Below are positions 50,197-58,963 of a stretch of DNA of 64,000 nucleotides, piece by piece (position 1 is the stretch's first letter; each line of letters begins with the position of its first letter). The DNA is taken from the NCBI GenBank assembly GCA_900315245.1, contig OMYJ01000010.1:1-64000 (forward strand), given 5' to 3'. Made by a program: the position numbers and the translations under genes. The notes beneath the pieces are model-generated. The model was not told where the DNA came from, made no database searches, and saw nothing but the letters and a program-made list of their open reading frames with translations. This DNA is from an uncultured Bacteroidales bacterium. Its GTDB lineage: Bacteria > Bacteroidota > Bacteroidia > Bacteroidales > WCHB1-69.

Positions 50197-51843
50197 ATGA
50201 AAAAAATTGTCACAGTTATGTTGATTTTAGCTTGCACAGCCATGCTGGTGTCATGCAAAAACAAGAAAACGGAAACTCCGAATGAGGAACAGAAAAGCGA
50301 ACTCCAACAGAAAGTGGAGGAATATGCTTATTTCGACCTTACCGCCGACCTCTCCAAACTGACCGACAGCGAGAAAAAACTGCTGCCCATCTTCTTCGAA
50401 ATCGGGCAGATCATGGATGACCTCTTTTGGGAGCAGACCTTCGGCGACAAATCCCTCCTCGACACCATCTCCGACCCGTGGATGAAGGATTATGCCATGA
50501 TCAACTATGGGCCGTGGGATCGCCTTGACGAGGAGAAACCTTTCGTGCCGGGTTACGGTCCGCGTCCTGTGATGGGCCATTATTACCCTCAGGACATCAC
50601 CAAGGCCGAATATGACGCCTTTGAGGACCCGTTGAAATCCTCCCACTACACCATCCTCACTCGTGACGAGAATGGTAAGCTGAAGACCGTCGGTTACTAC
50701 GAGGCTTATAAAGAGAAACTCGACCGCGTGTGTGAACTCTTGGACCAAGCCATTGAAATCGCCGACAACCCGACGATGAAGAAATATCTGGTGGAACGTA
50801 AGAAATCCCTGATGACCAACGATTATTATCCCAGCGATATGGCGTGGATGGATCTGAAGGACTCCAATATCGACTTCGTGTTCGGCCCGATAGAGAACTA
50901 TGATGACGGTTTGAACTCCGTGAAGACCTCTTGGGAAGCGTTCGTGCTGGTAAAAGATGTGGATGCAAGTACCAAGCTCGACAAGTTTGTGAAGATGCTC
51001 CCGCAACTTCAACGTGAATTGCCCTGCGATCCCGCATACAAAGCTTACGTTCCCGGCACCACCTGCGACATGAACCTCTACGATGTGGTGTTCTACGGCG
51101 GTGATTGCAACGCTGCTGGCAAGACCATCGCCATCAACCTGCCTAACGACGACAATGTGCAGGCAAAGAAGGGCTCTCGTCGCTTCCAGCTGCGCAACGC
51201 TATGCAGGCCAAATTTGACAAGATCATGAAGCCTATCGGCGAAATCATCATTGAACCGTCCGAGCAGGATCATATCACCTTTGATGCTTTCTTCTGGAAT
51301 GTCACTTTCCATGAGGTGGCACACGGTTTGGGCGTGAAACAGACCATCAACGGCAAAGGCAGCGTGGATAACGCCATGCAGACCGAAAACTCAAGCTGGG
51401 AAGAGGCCAAAGCCGACATCGTGGGATTGAACCTCGTGCTCAACCTCATTGACAAGGGTGAGATCACCGACATCTCCGTGGAGGATGCCATCACCACCTA
51501 CATTGTCGGATTACTGCGTAGCGTCCGTTTCGGTGCTTCCGAGGCTCATGGCATTGCCAACATGATGTGCTACAACTATCTCTTTGAGAACGGCGCCTTC
51601 ACCCGCAACGGCAATGGCACCTACCACATCAACTACGACAAGGCCCGCAAAGCCATGGAAGGCTGGATTGCTCTGATTCTCAAGACCCAAGCGGAAGGCG
51701 ATTTCGAGTTCGCCGCCCAATACAGCAAGGACAACGGCACTATCAAGTCTGATCTGCAGGCCGATCTTGACCGTATCAACAAGTCGGGCATCCCGAGAGA
51801 CATCCGGTTCAACCAAGGGTTGGATGTCTTAGGACTGAAATAA
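50197..51843 (+). CDS. Zinc-dependent peptidase lipoprotein, M49 (dipeptidyl-peptidase III)-like
   Basis: 548 residues. Lipoprotein signal with lipobox LVSC (Cys about 20). The zinc site is H372-E-VA-H376 followed by E402-E-AK-A-D407 (SSWEEAKAD), resembling the HExxH plus EExxAE arrangement of the M49-type zinc peptidases. True DPP III has HExxxH, so this is a divergent branch. It probably trims peptides in the periplasm. Some databases label such proteins dihydrofolate reductase, which the motifs do not support. Start at ATG 50197 rather than TTG 50191. Confidence 0.8.
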   Translation: MKKIVTVMLILACTAMLVSCKNKKTETPNEEQKSELQQKVEEYAYFDLTADLSKLTDSEKKLLPIFFEIGQIMDDLFWEQTFGDKSLLDTISDPWMKDYAMINYGPWDRLDEEKPFVPGYGPRPVMGHYYPQDITKAEYDAFEDPLKSSHYTILTRDENGKLKTVGYYEAYKEKLDRVCELLDQAIEIADNPTMKKYLVERKKSLMTNDYYPSDMAWMDLKDSNIDFVFGPIENYDDGLNSVKTSWEAFVLVKDVDASTKLDKFVKMLPQLQRELPCDPAYKAYVPGTTCDMNLYDVVFYGGDCNAAGKTIAINLPNDDNVQAKKGSRRFQLRNAMQAKFDKIMKPIGEIIIEPSEQDHITFDAFFWNVTFHEVAHGLGVKQTINGKGSVDNAMQTENSSWEEAKADIVGLNLVLNLIDKGEITDISVEDAITTYIVGLLRSVRFGASEAHGIANMMCYNYLFENGAFTRNGNGTYHINYDKARKAMEGWIALILKTQAEGDFEFAAQYSKDNGTIKSDLQADLDRINKSGIPRDIRFNQGLDVLGLK

Positions 51844-51885
51844 TGCTGAATTATGAATGCTGAATTATGAATGCTGAATTATGAA
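51844..51885. repeat. 7-bp tandem array TGCTGAA/TTATGAA x6 after a stop codon
   Basis: Three exact 14-bp units, each two heptamers, starting at the base after the M49-like stop. Confidence 0.95.
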
Positions 51886-51889
51886 TATT

Positions 51890-51917
51890 GTAGAGACGTG
51901 CCATGGCGCGTCTCTAC
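51890..51917. repeat. 28-bp palindrome, GTAGAGACG type
   Basis: GTAGAGACG...CGTCTCTAC with GCC-AT-GGC core; one mismatch pair. Same family as 39341. Confidence 0.8.
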
Positions 51918-51930
51918 GTTTTTCCATGAT

Positions 51931-51965
51931 CGCAAATCATAAACCGTAAACCGTAAATCGCAAAT
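51931..51965. repeat. 7-bp tandem array CGTAAAC/CGCAAAT x5 before recF
   Basis: CGCAAAT, CATAAAC, CGTAAAC, CGTAAAT, CGCAAAT, then CGCAAA directly joined to the recF ATG at 51972. Confidence 0.92.
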
Positions 51966-51971
51966 CGCAAA

Positions 51972-53063
51972 ATGTACTTAAAGACACTTCAACTCACGAA
52001 CTTCAAGAATTACACCGAAGCCTCTTTCTCGTTCAATGAAAACGTGAACGGCATCGTGGGGGCGAACGGCAGTGGCAAAACCAACCTGCTGGATGCCATC
52101 CATTACCTGTCGTTCGGGAAGAGCTGCTTTTCGGCGAAGGACGTGAGTTCGGTACGGTTGGGGACGGAGTTTTTCGCATTGCACGGCGATTTTGCGGATG
52201 AGGAGTCCGGGAATACCACCCATGTGAGCTGTGTCTATAAAAACGGAACGAAATCGCTGAAAGCCAATAAGAAGGAATATGCCCGGCTGAGCGACCACGT
52301 GGGCCTTTTCCCCGTGGTGATGGTCTCGCCCTACGACAGTGACATCATCAACGATGGCAATGAGGTGCGGCGCAAATTCTTTGACAAAATCATCTCCCAG
52401 TTCGATAAAATCTATCTCCAACACCTTATCCACTACAAGAAATTGTTGTTGCAGCGTAATGCTGTGCTTCGCCAGCAGCAAGAGACAGGTCATGCGGATT
52501 TCTCGTTGCTTCAGGTGATTGATTTGCAGCTTGTTGAAGATGGCGATTTGCTTTATCAGCGTCGGCGGCAATTTATTGAGGATATTCGCCCGATGTTTTT
52601 GGAACATTATCGCCAGCTTTCAAACGGATCGGAAGAGGTGGACATCCAGTATCGGTCCGAGCTTGCGGAGACCCGTTATGATGAAGGTCTGGCGAAGAGT
52701 TTTACGACTGACTCCAAGTGCGGTTTCACGACGTTTGGGGTACACAAGGATGACTATGATTTCACCATTGACGGTCAACCCGTGAAGCATTTCGGGTCGC
52801 AGGGGCAGCAGAAGTCATTCTCGTTGGCGTTGCGGTTGTCGCAGTTTGACTACGCTTTTGCCTACAACAAGCGCAAGCCGATTCTGTTGTTGGACGATAT
52901 TTTCGACAAACTCGACCGTACCCGTATCACTGAACTGTTGAACATGGTGGGGCGGGAACATTTCGGGCAGGTGTTCATCTCCGACACCGACGAGACGCGT
53001 GTGAGGGCGATATTGGGCGAGCATGGCATCGCGCACGAGATTTTTGAAATAAGACGGGGTTGA
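51972..53063 (+). CDS. recF: DNA replication and repair protein RecF
   Basis: 363 residues, normal length. Walker A GANGSGKTN near the N-terminus, family motif YLSFGKSCF, C-terminal FGSQGQQKSFSLALRLSQF signature and Walker B ILLLDDIFDKLD. RecF binds single-/double-strand junctions and loads RecA at gaps with RecOR. The start at 51972 gives the conserved MYLKTLQLTNFKNY N-terminus. No dnaA-dnaN-gyrB context; a heptamer array abuts the start codon. Confidence 0.95.
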   Translation: MYLKTLQLTNFKNYTEASFSFNENVNGIVGANGSGKTNLLDAIHYLSFGKSCFSAKDVSSVRLGTEFFALHGDFADEESGNTTHVSCVYKNGTKSLKANKKEYARLSDHVGLFPVVMVSPYDSDIINDGNEVRRKFFDKIISQFDKIYLQHLIHYKKLLLQRNAVLRQQQETGHADFSLLQVIDLQLVEDGDLLYQRRRQFIEDIRPMFLEHYRQLSNGSEEVDIQYRSELAETRYDEGLAKSFTTDSKCGFTTFGVHKDDYDFTIDGQPVKHFGSQGQQKSFSLALRLSQFDYAFAYNKRKPILLLDDIFDKLDRTRITELLNMVGREHFGQVFISDTDETRVRAILGEHGIAHEIFEIRRG

Positions 53064-53210
53064 TTTCCGCGTATCACACGAATCCGCGCGTATTATTTTA
53101 GGTTGATATAGACGAAAAGTTAAGAGTTGATTTTTGACAAAACTTGTAAGTTTTTGATTTTCAACAATAAAAAATCTAAATAGAGAGAAAAGAAAAATCA
53201 GAAAAAAGTG

Positions 53211-53218
53211 TATCTTTG
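53211..53218 (+). promoter_or_regulatory. Promoter -7 box for the tRNA pair
   Basis: TATCTTTG followed by CA, 12 nt before the mature 5' end of tRNA-Pro. Confidence 0.7.
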
Positions 53219-53230
53219 CAGCCGGAAAAA

Positions 53231-53305
53231 CGGGATATAGCGTAGTCCGGTTATCGCGCCTGCTTTGGGAGCAGGAGGTCGCAAGTTCGAATCTTGCTAT
53301 CCCGA
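53231..53305 (+). tRNA. tRNA-Pro (anticodon TGG)
   Basis: 75 nt. Acceptor arms CGGGATA and TATCCCG with discriminator A; anticodon stem CCTGC-TTTGGGA-GCAGG, anticodon TGG; T-arm GCAAG-TTCGAAT-CTTGC. CCA is not encoded. Confidence 0.97.
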
Positions 53306-53321
53306 CTTGGCGCATGCCAAC

Positions 53322-53395
53322 GGTTCCGTAGCTCAACTGGATAGAGCAGCTGCCTTCTAAGCAGCAGGTTCTGCGTTCGAGTCGCAGCGGAATCA
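53322..53395 (+). tRNA. tRNA-Arg (anticodon TCT)
   Basis: 74 nt. Acceptor arms GGTTCCG and CGGAATC with discriminator A; anticodon stem GCTGC-CTTCTAA-GCAGC, anticodon TCT; T-arm CTGCG-TTCGAGT-CGCAG. CCA is not encoded. Co-transcribed with tRNA-Pro (16-nt gap). Confidence 0.97.
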
Positions 53396-53398
53396 CAG

Positions 53399-53429
53399 AA
53401 AAGACGGTGCAGTGCATCGTCTTTTTTTT
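53399..53429 (+). terminator. Intrinsic terminator of the tRNA pair
   Basis: AAAAGACG...CGTCTTTT stem extended by an inner TGC/GCA pairing, followed by a T run. Confidence 0.85.
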
Positions 53430-53431
53430 GT

Positions 53432-53462
53432 TTGCTATGGATTCAAAATAATTGTATTTTTG
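53432..53462 (+). promoter_or_regulatory. Promoter of the GtrA operon
   Basis: TTG (53432-53434), 20-nt spacer, TATTTTTG (53455-53462). Confidence 0.7.
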
Positions 53463-53513
53463 CATTTTCTTTATCGGACGAAAATATTGGCAAGTCGTAC
53501 CAAATGAGATAAT

Positions 53514-53942
53514 ATGAAGAAACTGTTCAATACCCTTTTTAAAGATGAAACAGAAAACACTTTGATTCAACTGTTTCGCTATGGGTTTGTGGGTGGTGCG
53601 GCCTTTTTGGTGGACTACGGTGTGCTGGTCCTCCTTACAGAGGTTTTTGGAATGCACTATCTGCTGTCCGCTACCATCTCTTTCATCTTGGGCTTGGTCA
53701 CCAACTATCTGCTCAGTGTAGTTTGGGTGTTCAACAAACGCACCCTCGGCAATCGTTGGGCGGAATTTTTGGTTTTCGCCATCATCGGGGTCATCGGTCT
53801 GGGACTCAACGCCCTCATTATGTATGTCTGCACCGACAAGATGGGCATCCATTACATGATTTCCAAAATCATCTCTACGGTTATCGTCTTTTTCTGGAAC
53901 TTCTTCGCCAGGAAAATCATCCTTTTCAAAGCAAAATCGTAA
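53514..53942 (+). CDS. GtrA family membrane protein
   Basis: 142 residues with four spans. The GtrA signature [21 protein letters not shown] opens the domain. GtrA-like proteins are thought to move polyprenyl-linked sugars across the inner membrane or assist their glycosyltransferases. First gene of a three-gene operon with an FAD oxidoreductase (11-nt gap) and a GT-C-like membrane enzyme. Confidence 0.9.
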   Translation: MKKLFNTLFKDETENTLIQLFRYGFVGGAAFLVDYGVLVLLTEVFGMHYLLSATISFILGLVTNYLLSVVWVFNKRTLGNRWAEFLVFAIIGVIGLGLNALIMYVCTDKMGIHYMISKIISTVIVFFWNFFARKIILFKAKS

Positions 53943-53953
53943 AAATCACATAA

Positions 53954-55516
53954 ATGAAAAAAGCAATTATCATAGGTGCCGGTCCCGCGGGACTCACCGC
54001 CGCATACGAATTCTTGAAAAAATCGGACATCCACCCCGTGGTCTATGAATCGGAGGAGGGTGTCGGTGGTATTTCCAAGACGGTGAATTATAAAGGGAAC
54101 CGCATGGATATTGGCGGTCACCGTTTCTTTTCGAAAAGCACCGCTGTTATGGATTGGTGGAACGAGGTGATGCCGTTGCAGGGCTCTCCATCTTTCGATG
54201 ATGTCATGTTACACAAGGAAAAGACTTTTGCCGAAAACGGTCCTGATCCGGAGAAAGAGGATCGCGTGATGCTCGTGCGTGAACGGGTCTCCCGCATCTT
54301 TTTCCTGCGCAAGTTCTTCGACTATCCCATTTCCCTGAAATTCCAGACGTTTGCCAATATGGGACTATGGCGCACCATAAAAGCGGGCTGTGGTTATGTG
54401 AAAGCCTCTCTCTTCAAGAAGGAGGAAGATTCATTGGAGAATTTCTACATTAACCGTTTCGGAAAACCGCTTTATAGCATGTTTTTCGAGGATTACACCG
54501 AGAAGGTGTGGGGTGTGCATCCGTCGAAACTCGGTGCGGACTGGGGCTCCCAACGTGTGAAGGGCTTGTCTGTGGCGGCAGTCCTCAAAGATATGATAAC
54601 CAAGAAGTTCAAATCTTCCAAAGATATTTCCCAAAAGGAAGTTGAAACCTCTCTGATTGAACAATTTATCTATCCGAAATTCGGCCCCGGCCAACTGTGG
54701 GAGACTGTGGCTCAAGATGTGCAAGCCAAATCCGGCGAGGTGGTCCGCAACAGCGAAGTGAACGCCATCTATGTTGAGAACGGACGCGTGGTTTCGGTGG
54801 ATGTCTGCAAGGATGGCACTACCGAAAACGTTCCTTGCGATTACCTGCTCTCCTCCATGCCCATAAAGGACTTGGTGGCGGCGCTGCGGGGAATTGAAGT
54901 ACCCGAAGATGTGGCCAACATCGCCGCTGAGCTGCCGTATCGCGACTTTATCACAGTCGGGTTGCTGGTCAAGAAAATGAAAATCGAAAACCAGACGAAA
55001 ATCGCCACTTACAACAAGCGCGTGCCCGACACGTGGGTCTATATCCAGGAACGCGACGTGAAAGTCGGCAGATTGCAGGTGTTTAACAACTGGTCACCGT
55101 ATATGGTCGCCGACTACAAGAACTCCATGTTTATCGGATTGGAGTATTTCTGCTCGGAAGGCGATGAACTGTGGAATATGGACAAGGAGGACTTCATCAA
55201 GATGGCCATTGACGAGATGGTGAAAATAGACATCATCAATCGCGAGGACGTGATCGATGCCACTCAGGTGAAGGTCAAGAAAGCCTATCCGTCGTATTTC
55301 GGCACCTACTACCAGTTAGACAAGGTGAAAGCGTTCCTCGACGGCATTGAAAACCTTTACTGTATCGGACGCAACGGGCAGCACCGTTACAACAACATGG
55401 ACCACTCCATGTTGACTGCTATGGAAGCTGTGAACAATATCGTGAACAACATCCCGTCCAAGGAGAATGTCTGGGCGGTTAATACAGAGGAGGAATATCA
55501 TGAAGTCAAAAAGTAA
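53954..55516 (+). CDS. FAD-dependent amine-oxidase-like oxidoreductase (UDP-galactopyranose-mutase/PPOX-like fold)
   Basis: 520 residues. Dinucleotide-binding motif [16 protein letters not shown] followed by [13 protein letters not shown] and [10 protein letters not shown], typical of the flavin amine oxidase/protoporphyrinogen-oxidase/UGM group (COG1232 type). The C-terminal [18 protein letters not shown] is the FAD-contacting end typical of the group found beside glycosyltransferases. The substrate is unknown; the operon suggests a polyprenyl-linked or nucleotide sugar. It overlaps the next gene by 17 nt. Confidence 0.85.
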   Translation: MKKAIIIGAGPAGLTAAYEFLKKSDIHPVVYESEEGVGGISKTVNYKGNRMDIGGHRFFSKSTAVMDWWNEVMPLQGSPSFDDVMLHKEKTFAENGPDPEKEDRVMLVRERVSRIFFLRKFFDYPISLKFQTFANMGLWRTIKAGCGYVKASLFKKEEDSLENFYINRFGKPLYSMFFEDYTEKVWGVHPSKLGADWGSQRVKGLSVAAVLKDMITKKFKSSKDISQKEVETSLIEQFIYPKFGPGQLWETVAQDVQAKSGEVVRNSEVNAIYVENGRVVSVDVCKDGTTENVPCDYLLSSMPIKDLVAALRGIEVPEDVANIAAELPYRDFITVGLLVKKMKIENQTKIATYNKRVPDTWVYIQERDVKVGRLQVFNNWSPYMVADYKNSMFIGLEYFCSEGDELWNMDKEDFIKMAIDEMVKIDIINREDVIDATQVKVKKAYPSYFGTYYQLDKVKAFLDGIENLYCIGRNGQHRYNNMDHSMLTAMEAVNNIVNNIPSKENVWAVNTEEEYHEVKK

Positions 55517-57443
55517 AGTGGCCCCCCAGAACAGCAAACAAACTGTCCAGAAAAAGGACTTCTGGCAGATGGTTGACCAATTCCTCCATAACAAATGGGT
55601 GATAGGCGTGATGTTGGTTATCATATCGTTCGTGTATAATCACAACTATTCCAACATTTATGACCGTAAGATTGACTTAAATGGAGACAATATCTATTAC
55701 TATTCCTTAGGACAGGCACTAAGCCATGGTGAAGGATATACCAATATTATTTCGCTGGAGAAAACCCCGCATTCGCATTACCCACCAGGTTACTCGTGGT
55801 TTATTTCCAAAATCCTGAAGGTTTCACCAGACAACATCCAGTCGGTAAAAAAGGCCAACGGATTTCTGATGTACTTGAGTGTGATGATGCTGTTTTTCGT
55901 GGTGTTATTGACTACACGAAACTCTATTTTGGCCTTTTGCTCGTCCATCCTGATGTCGCTCCATAAAGAGCTTCTGCGTTATGCTACTATCATGATGAGT
56001 GAAACGTTGTTCATTTTCCTCTCCTTGTTAGCCATTCTTCTCGCCCTGCTGATTGTAAAGGAGATTATAGGAGTGAAGCGGCGCTGGGTGAGTTGGATTG
56101 CCATCGCATTTTACGGATTGGTTGTAGCCTATCTGTACTTTGTCCGCACGATGGGTCTCTCACTGATACTGGCATTGATTGCATGGACTGGCCTTTTGGC
56201 TTTGCGCGAACTGATTCGTTGGAGAAAAGCGGCAAAGAACCAGGAAGAAGCCGAAATTTTGGCTTGTAAACATCGACTTCTTAACACGGCTCTGCTTTGT
56301 CTGATGACAGTGTTGGCTGTCGGCACCGCCAAACTGTCGTGGGATGCCCGCAACCGCAATTTGAACTTGAAGACGGACGATTATGCGTCAAACTTCATGA
56401 AAAAAACAAATAACGAACAGATGGAAGGTTTTGAGGACTGGAAGATCAGAATTACCAGTAACACCTCAAACTTCATCACCAGATGGATTCCGGAAGCCAC
56501 ATATATGAAGGAACCCGTGTATGGCGATAAACAAATCACGGGAAAAGAGTGGTGCCTTGGTTTGCTGCTTATGGCACTGATGATTGCAGGATGCCTCTAT
56601 CTGAACGTCGGGCGGCTTCTGATGCTTTTCTATGTAGGCTTGACTGTCGGCGTATTGCTTTTTTATCCCGAACAATATGGGGGAACACGCTATATCACCC
56701 CCGTGATGCCTTTCTTTATCTTCTTGACATTAAACGGTTTGGCGGCGATTGTGGCTGGGGTGTACAAGATCCTGAAATTAGAACACTCGCCCCTGCTACT
56801 CCAAAGTTTAGTTGTGCTGATAGCCACGTTTGGATGGCTGTCGCCCGCATACGCAGAAGCACAGACCCAATACAAGAAGACCGCCAGGATGAAATCCTGG
56901 ATGTCCATACCGGATATGAATGCATCGAATTTCCTGCAGGCAGTCACTTTCTGCGGCGACAGTCTCCCGAAAGACGCGAGAGTCATCAGTCGCAAGCCGG
57001 AACTGTTCTACATGTTTTCGCATTATCATCCATCAAATGGATTTCCTTTTTATGCTGATCCTGATACCATATACAATATGTTGTGTCGCGACAGCATCGA
57101 CTATCTCATCATCGATACATGGTTCCGCCATGCATATCTTACGCTGTATCCTTGTGTGCAGAAATATCCCGAGAAGTTCAGGCAAGTGAAACAATTCGGG
57201 ATAAATGATCCGAACAGAAGGCTCGCGCCCACATACATCTTCCAATTTAACGATGAGTGGGGCTATCACGGTGACATGAAAAACGGCGTGCGTGAAGGGA
57301 AAGGCTCGCTGACCATGCCGGACGGGAAAATCTACAAAGGCGACTTTTCCAACAACATGCCTAATGGTTTTGGAACGCTATACGATCCGTCGGGTAAGGT
57401 GTTGCTTTCTGGAACTTGGAAGGACGGTTATTTTGTCAAATAA
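55500..57443 (+). CDS. GT-C-type membrane glycosyltransferase-like protein with C-terminal MORN repeats
   Basis: 647 residues. One span at about 35-50, then an Asp-containing first loop ([21 protein letters not shown]), a topology and acidic loop typical of GT-C (PMT/ArnT-like) polyprenyl-sugar-dependent transferases; about ten spans follow up to residue 460. The last 60 residues are three MORN-type repeats ([34 protein letters not shown] and [10 protein letters not shown]). MORN repeats on a GT-C enzyme are unusual. The start at 55500 overlaps the upstream gene by 17 nt. It ends in a strong terminator. Confidence 0.78.
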   Translation: MKSKSKVAPQNSKQTVQKKDFWQMVDQFLHNKWVIGVMLVIISFVYNHNYSNIYDRKIDLNGDNIYYYSLGQALSHGEGYTNIISLEKTPHSHYPPGYSWFISKILKVSPDNIQSVKKANGFLMYLSVMMLFFVVLLTTRNSILAFCSSILMSLHKELLRYATIMMSETLFIFLSLLAILLALLIVKEIIGVKRRWVSWIAIAFYGLVVAYLYFVRTMGLSLILALIAWTGLLALRELIRWRKAAKNQEEAEILACKHRLLNTALLCLMTVLAVGTAKLSWDARNRNLNLKTDDYASNFMKKTNNEQMEGFEDWKIRITSNTSNFITRWIPEATYMKEPVYGDKQITGKEWCLGLLLMALMIAGCLYLNVGRLLMLFYVGLTVGVLLFYPEQYGGTRYITPVMPFFIFLTLNGLAAIVAGVYKILKLEHSPLLLQSLVVLIATFGWLSPAYAEAQTQYKKTARMKSWMSIPDMNASNFLQAVTFCGDSLPKDARVISRKPELFYMFSHYHPSNGFPFYADPDTIYNMLCRDSIDYLIIDTWFRHAYLTLYPCVQKYPEKFRQVKQFGINDPNRRLAPTYIFQFNDEWGYHGDMKNGVREGKGSLTMPDGKIYKGDFSNNMPNGFGTLYDPSGKVLLSGTWKDGYFVK

Positions 57444-57444
57444 G

Positions 57445-57475
57445 AAAATCCCCTCTCATGCGAGAGGGGATTTTT
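57445..57475 (+). terminator. Intrinsic terminator of the GtrA operon
   Basis: AAAATCCCCTCTC and GAGAGGGGATTTT arms (perfect 13 bp), 4-nt loop, T run; it runs directly into the next promoter -7 box. Confidence 0.92.
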
Positions 57476-57477
57476 AT

Positions 57478-57485
57478 TATCTTTG
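57478..57485 (+). promoter_or_regulatory. Promoter -7 box for the two secreted-protein genes
   Basis: TATCTTTG followed by CC, 27 nt before the ATG at 57513; it excludes the earlier in-frame codon at 57483. Confidence 0.7.
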
Positions 57486-57512
57486 CCGCATGGATTCCAA
57501 AACAACTGCGGT

Positions 57513-58958
57513 ATGAAAAAAATGTTCCTGTTGTATGCAGTGCTGGTGCTGTCTGGCGGAATGGCCAACCTTTGTTTCGCGGCAAATGTCCAACACACTC
57601 CCATTTTCCCTGATGGCGACACCACCCAGCACATCCCGGTCTTTGTCTTTGATTCCGTGAGGCACATTCGATGCCCTGACAGTGAATATAATATCTATCC
57701 TGCTGACGGGGCGTTTGCGGTTCACCTGACCGACTCGGTGCAGTATTACCAGCGAATTGAGGTGCACTCTTCATTTTATCTATTTGATGATCAGATCTTT
57801 CACAATAGTTTCTATCTCCAAAATTTGAACGAAGGCACCTATTATGTCACGGCTTACGGAACCAACGGCACCACGTTTATGGATTCCGTGACGATTGAAA
57901 AGCCCGCACCATGGGCTTCCGATTTGGATAACCAACGGATAGACACCGTTTGCCCCGGTGAGACTGGTTGTGTGTTGGTCAGCTTCTTAGGAGGAACCCC
58001 GCCTTATCAATACACATGGTTTTATTATACAGAGGATGAAAGTCAAGTTTTTATGGAAGACACGGGTAATTACGTTTGCGGATTGGAAGGAGGAGGGCGT
58101 ATCTATTATTTTTACATGTATGATTCAAGAGGTTGTAGAGTATTCGGGGATGGAATAAATATTGGCTTTTACTTATGGGAATATGCGACCGATGTGGAAA
58201 TCGTCGGGAATTCGGTGTTGCAAGCATGTGCGGGCGAGGAAATGCATCTTTCGGCTATATCTTCCACCCCTGGGGTTTACACTTGGTGCGTCGGGGATGT
58301 TTGCGACAACAGCAATGCCTATGTCTATCAGGATCTTGACGGCACCTACGTGTCCGGCTTCTTTTCCCCGCCCGTCACAGAGTCGGGATGGATGACGGTG
58401 TCCTTCGACAACTGGACTCCCTGCCCGAAACCGCGAGACTCGGTCTATGTGGAGGTGATTCCGCCCGTAGAAATCGAGATGGACACGGTGCTGAAGAGCG
58501 ACACCAACTACACCATCTATTTTCGCCCGTCGGGAGGTGATGTGTATATTGACCAGCAGTTTATGGCGAATGTGTCGTCTGGGTGGATGATTCTGCACAC
58601 GGAAAATCTGACCTCCGGTGAGCATCTGATAACCTATATGGTGGAAACCGATTTGCATTGCGACGGCGATGAACGAAACTTGTTGTTTCGGGTGGAATCC
58701 GCCGCAGGCTTGCCGGAATGGGGTCTTGACGTGCGATTTTATCCCAATCCTGTCACTGACAACCTGCACGTCACCTGTTCGTCCGGCGAGGAGCTGACGT
58801 TCACCATCACGGATATGGCGGGAAGGCCGGTTCGGAATTTCACGCTCTCAGACAACAGCACTGATGTGGATGTGTCAGATCTGGCTTCGGGTGCGTATAT
58901 GTTGCGCACATCCACTCGCACGGGGATGGCCAAAACATTGAAACTCATTAAGAAATAG
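57513..58958 (+). CDS. T9SS-secreted protein with Ig/SprB-like domains
   Basis: 481 residues. Signal peptide (MFLLYAVLVLSGGMANLCFA), several beta-rich segments with the SprB-like pattern (TVCPGETGCVLVSFLGGTPP, YTWFYY) and a T9SS type A sorting domain at the C-terminus (VRFYPNPVTDNLHV ... KTLKLIKK). Function unknown; a surface or secreted binding protein is likely. Followed 5 nt later by the giant gene at 58964, so the two should be co-transcribed. Confidence 0.8.
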   Translation: MKKMFLLYAVLVLSGGMANLCFAANVQHTPIFPDGDTTQHIPVFVFDSVRHIRCPDSEYNIYPADGAFAVHLTDSVQYYQRIEVHSSFYLFDDQIFHNSFYLQNLNEGTYYVTAYGTNGTTFMDSVTIEKPAPWASDLDNQRIDTVCPGETGCVLVSFLGGTPPYQYTWFYYTEDESQVFMEDTGNYVCGLEGGGRIYYFYMYDSRGCRVFGDGINIGFYLWEYATDVEIVGNSVLQACAGEEMHLSAISSTPGVYTWCVGDVCDNSNAYVYQDLDGTYVSGFFSPPVTESGWMTVSFDNWTPCPKPRDSVYVEVIPPVEIEMDTVLKSDTNYTIYFRPSGGDVYIDQQFMANVSSGWMILHTENLTSGEHLITYMVETDLHCDGDERNLLFRVESAAGLPEWGLDVRFYPNPVTDNLHVTCSSGEELTFTITDMAGRPVRNFTLSDNSTDVDVSDLASGAYMLRTSTRTGMAKTLKLIKK

Positions 58959-58963
58959 ATATC

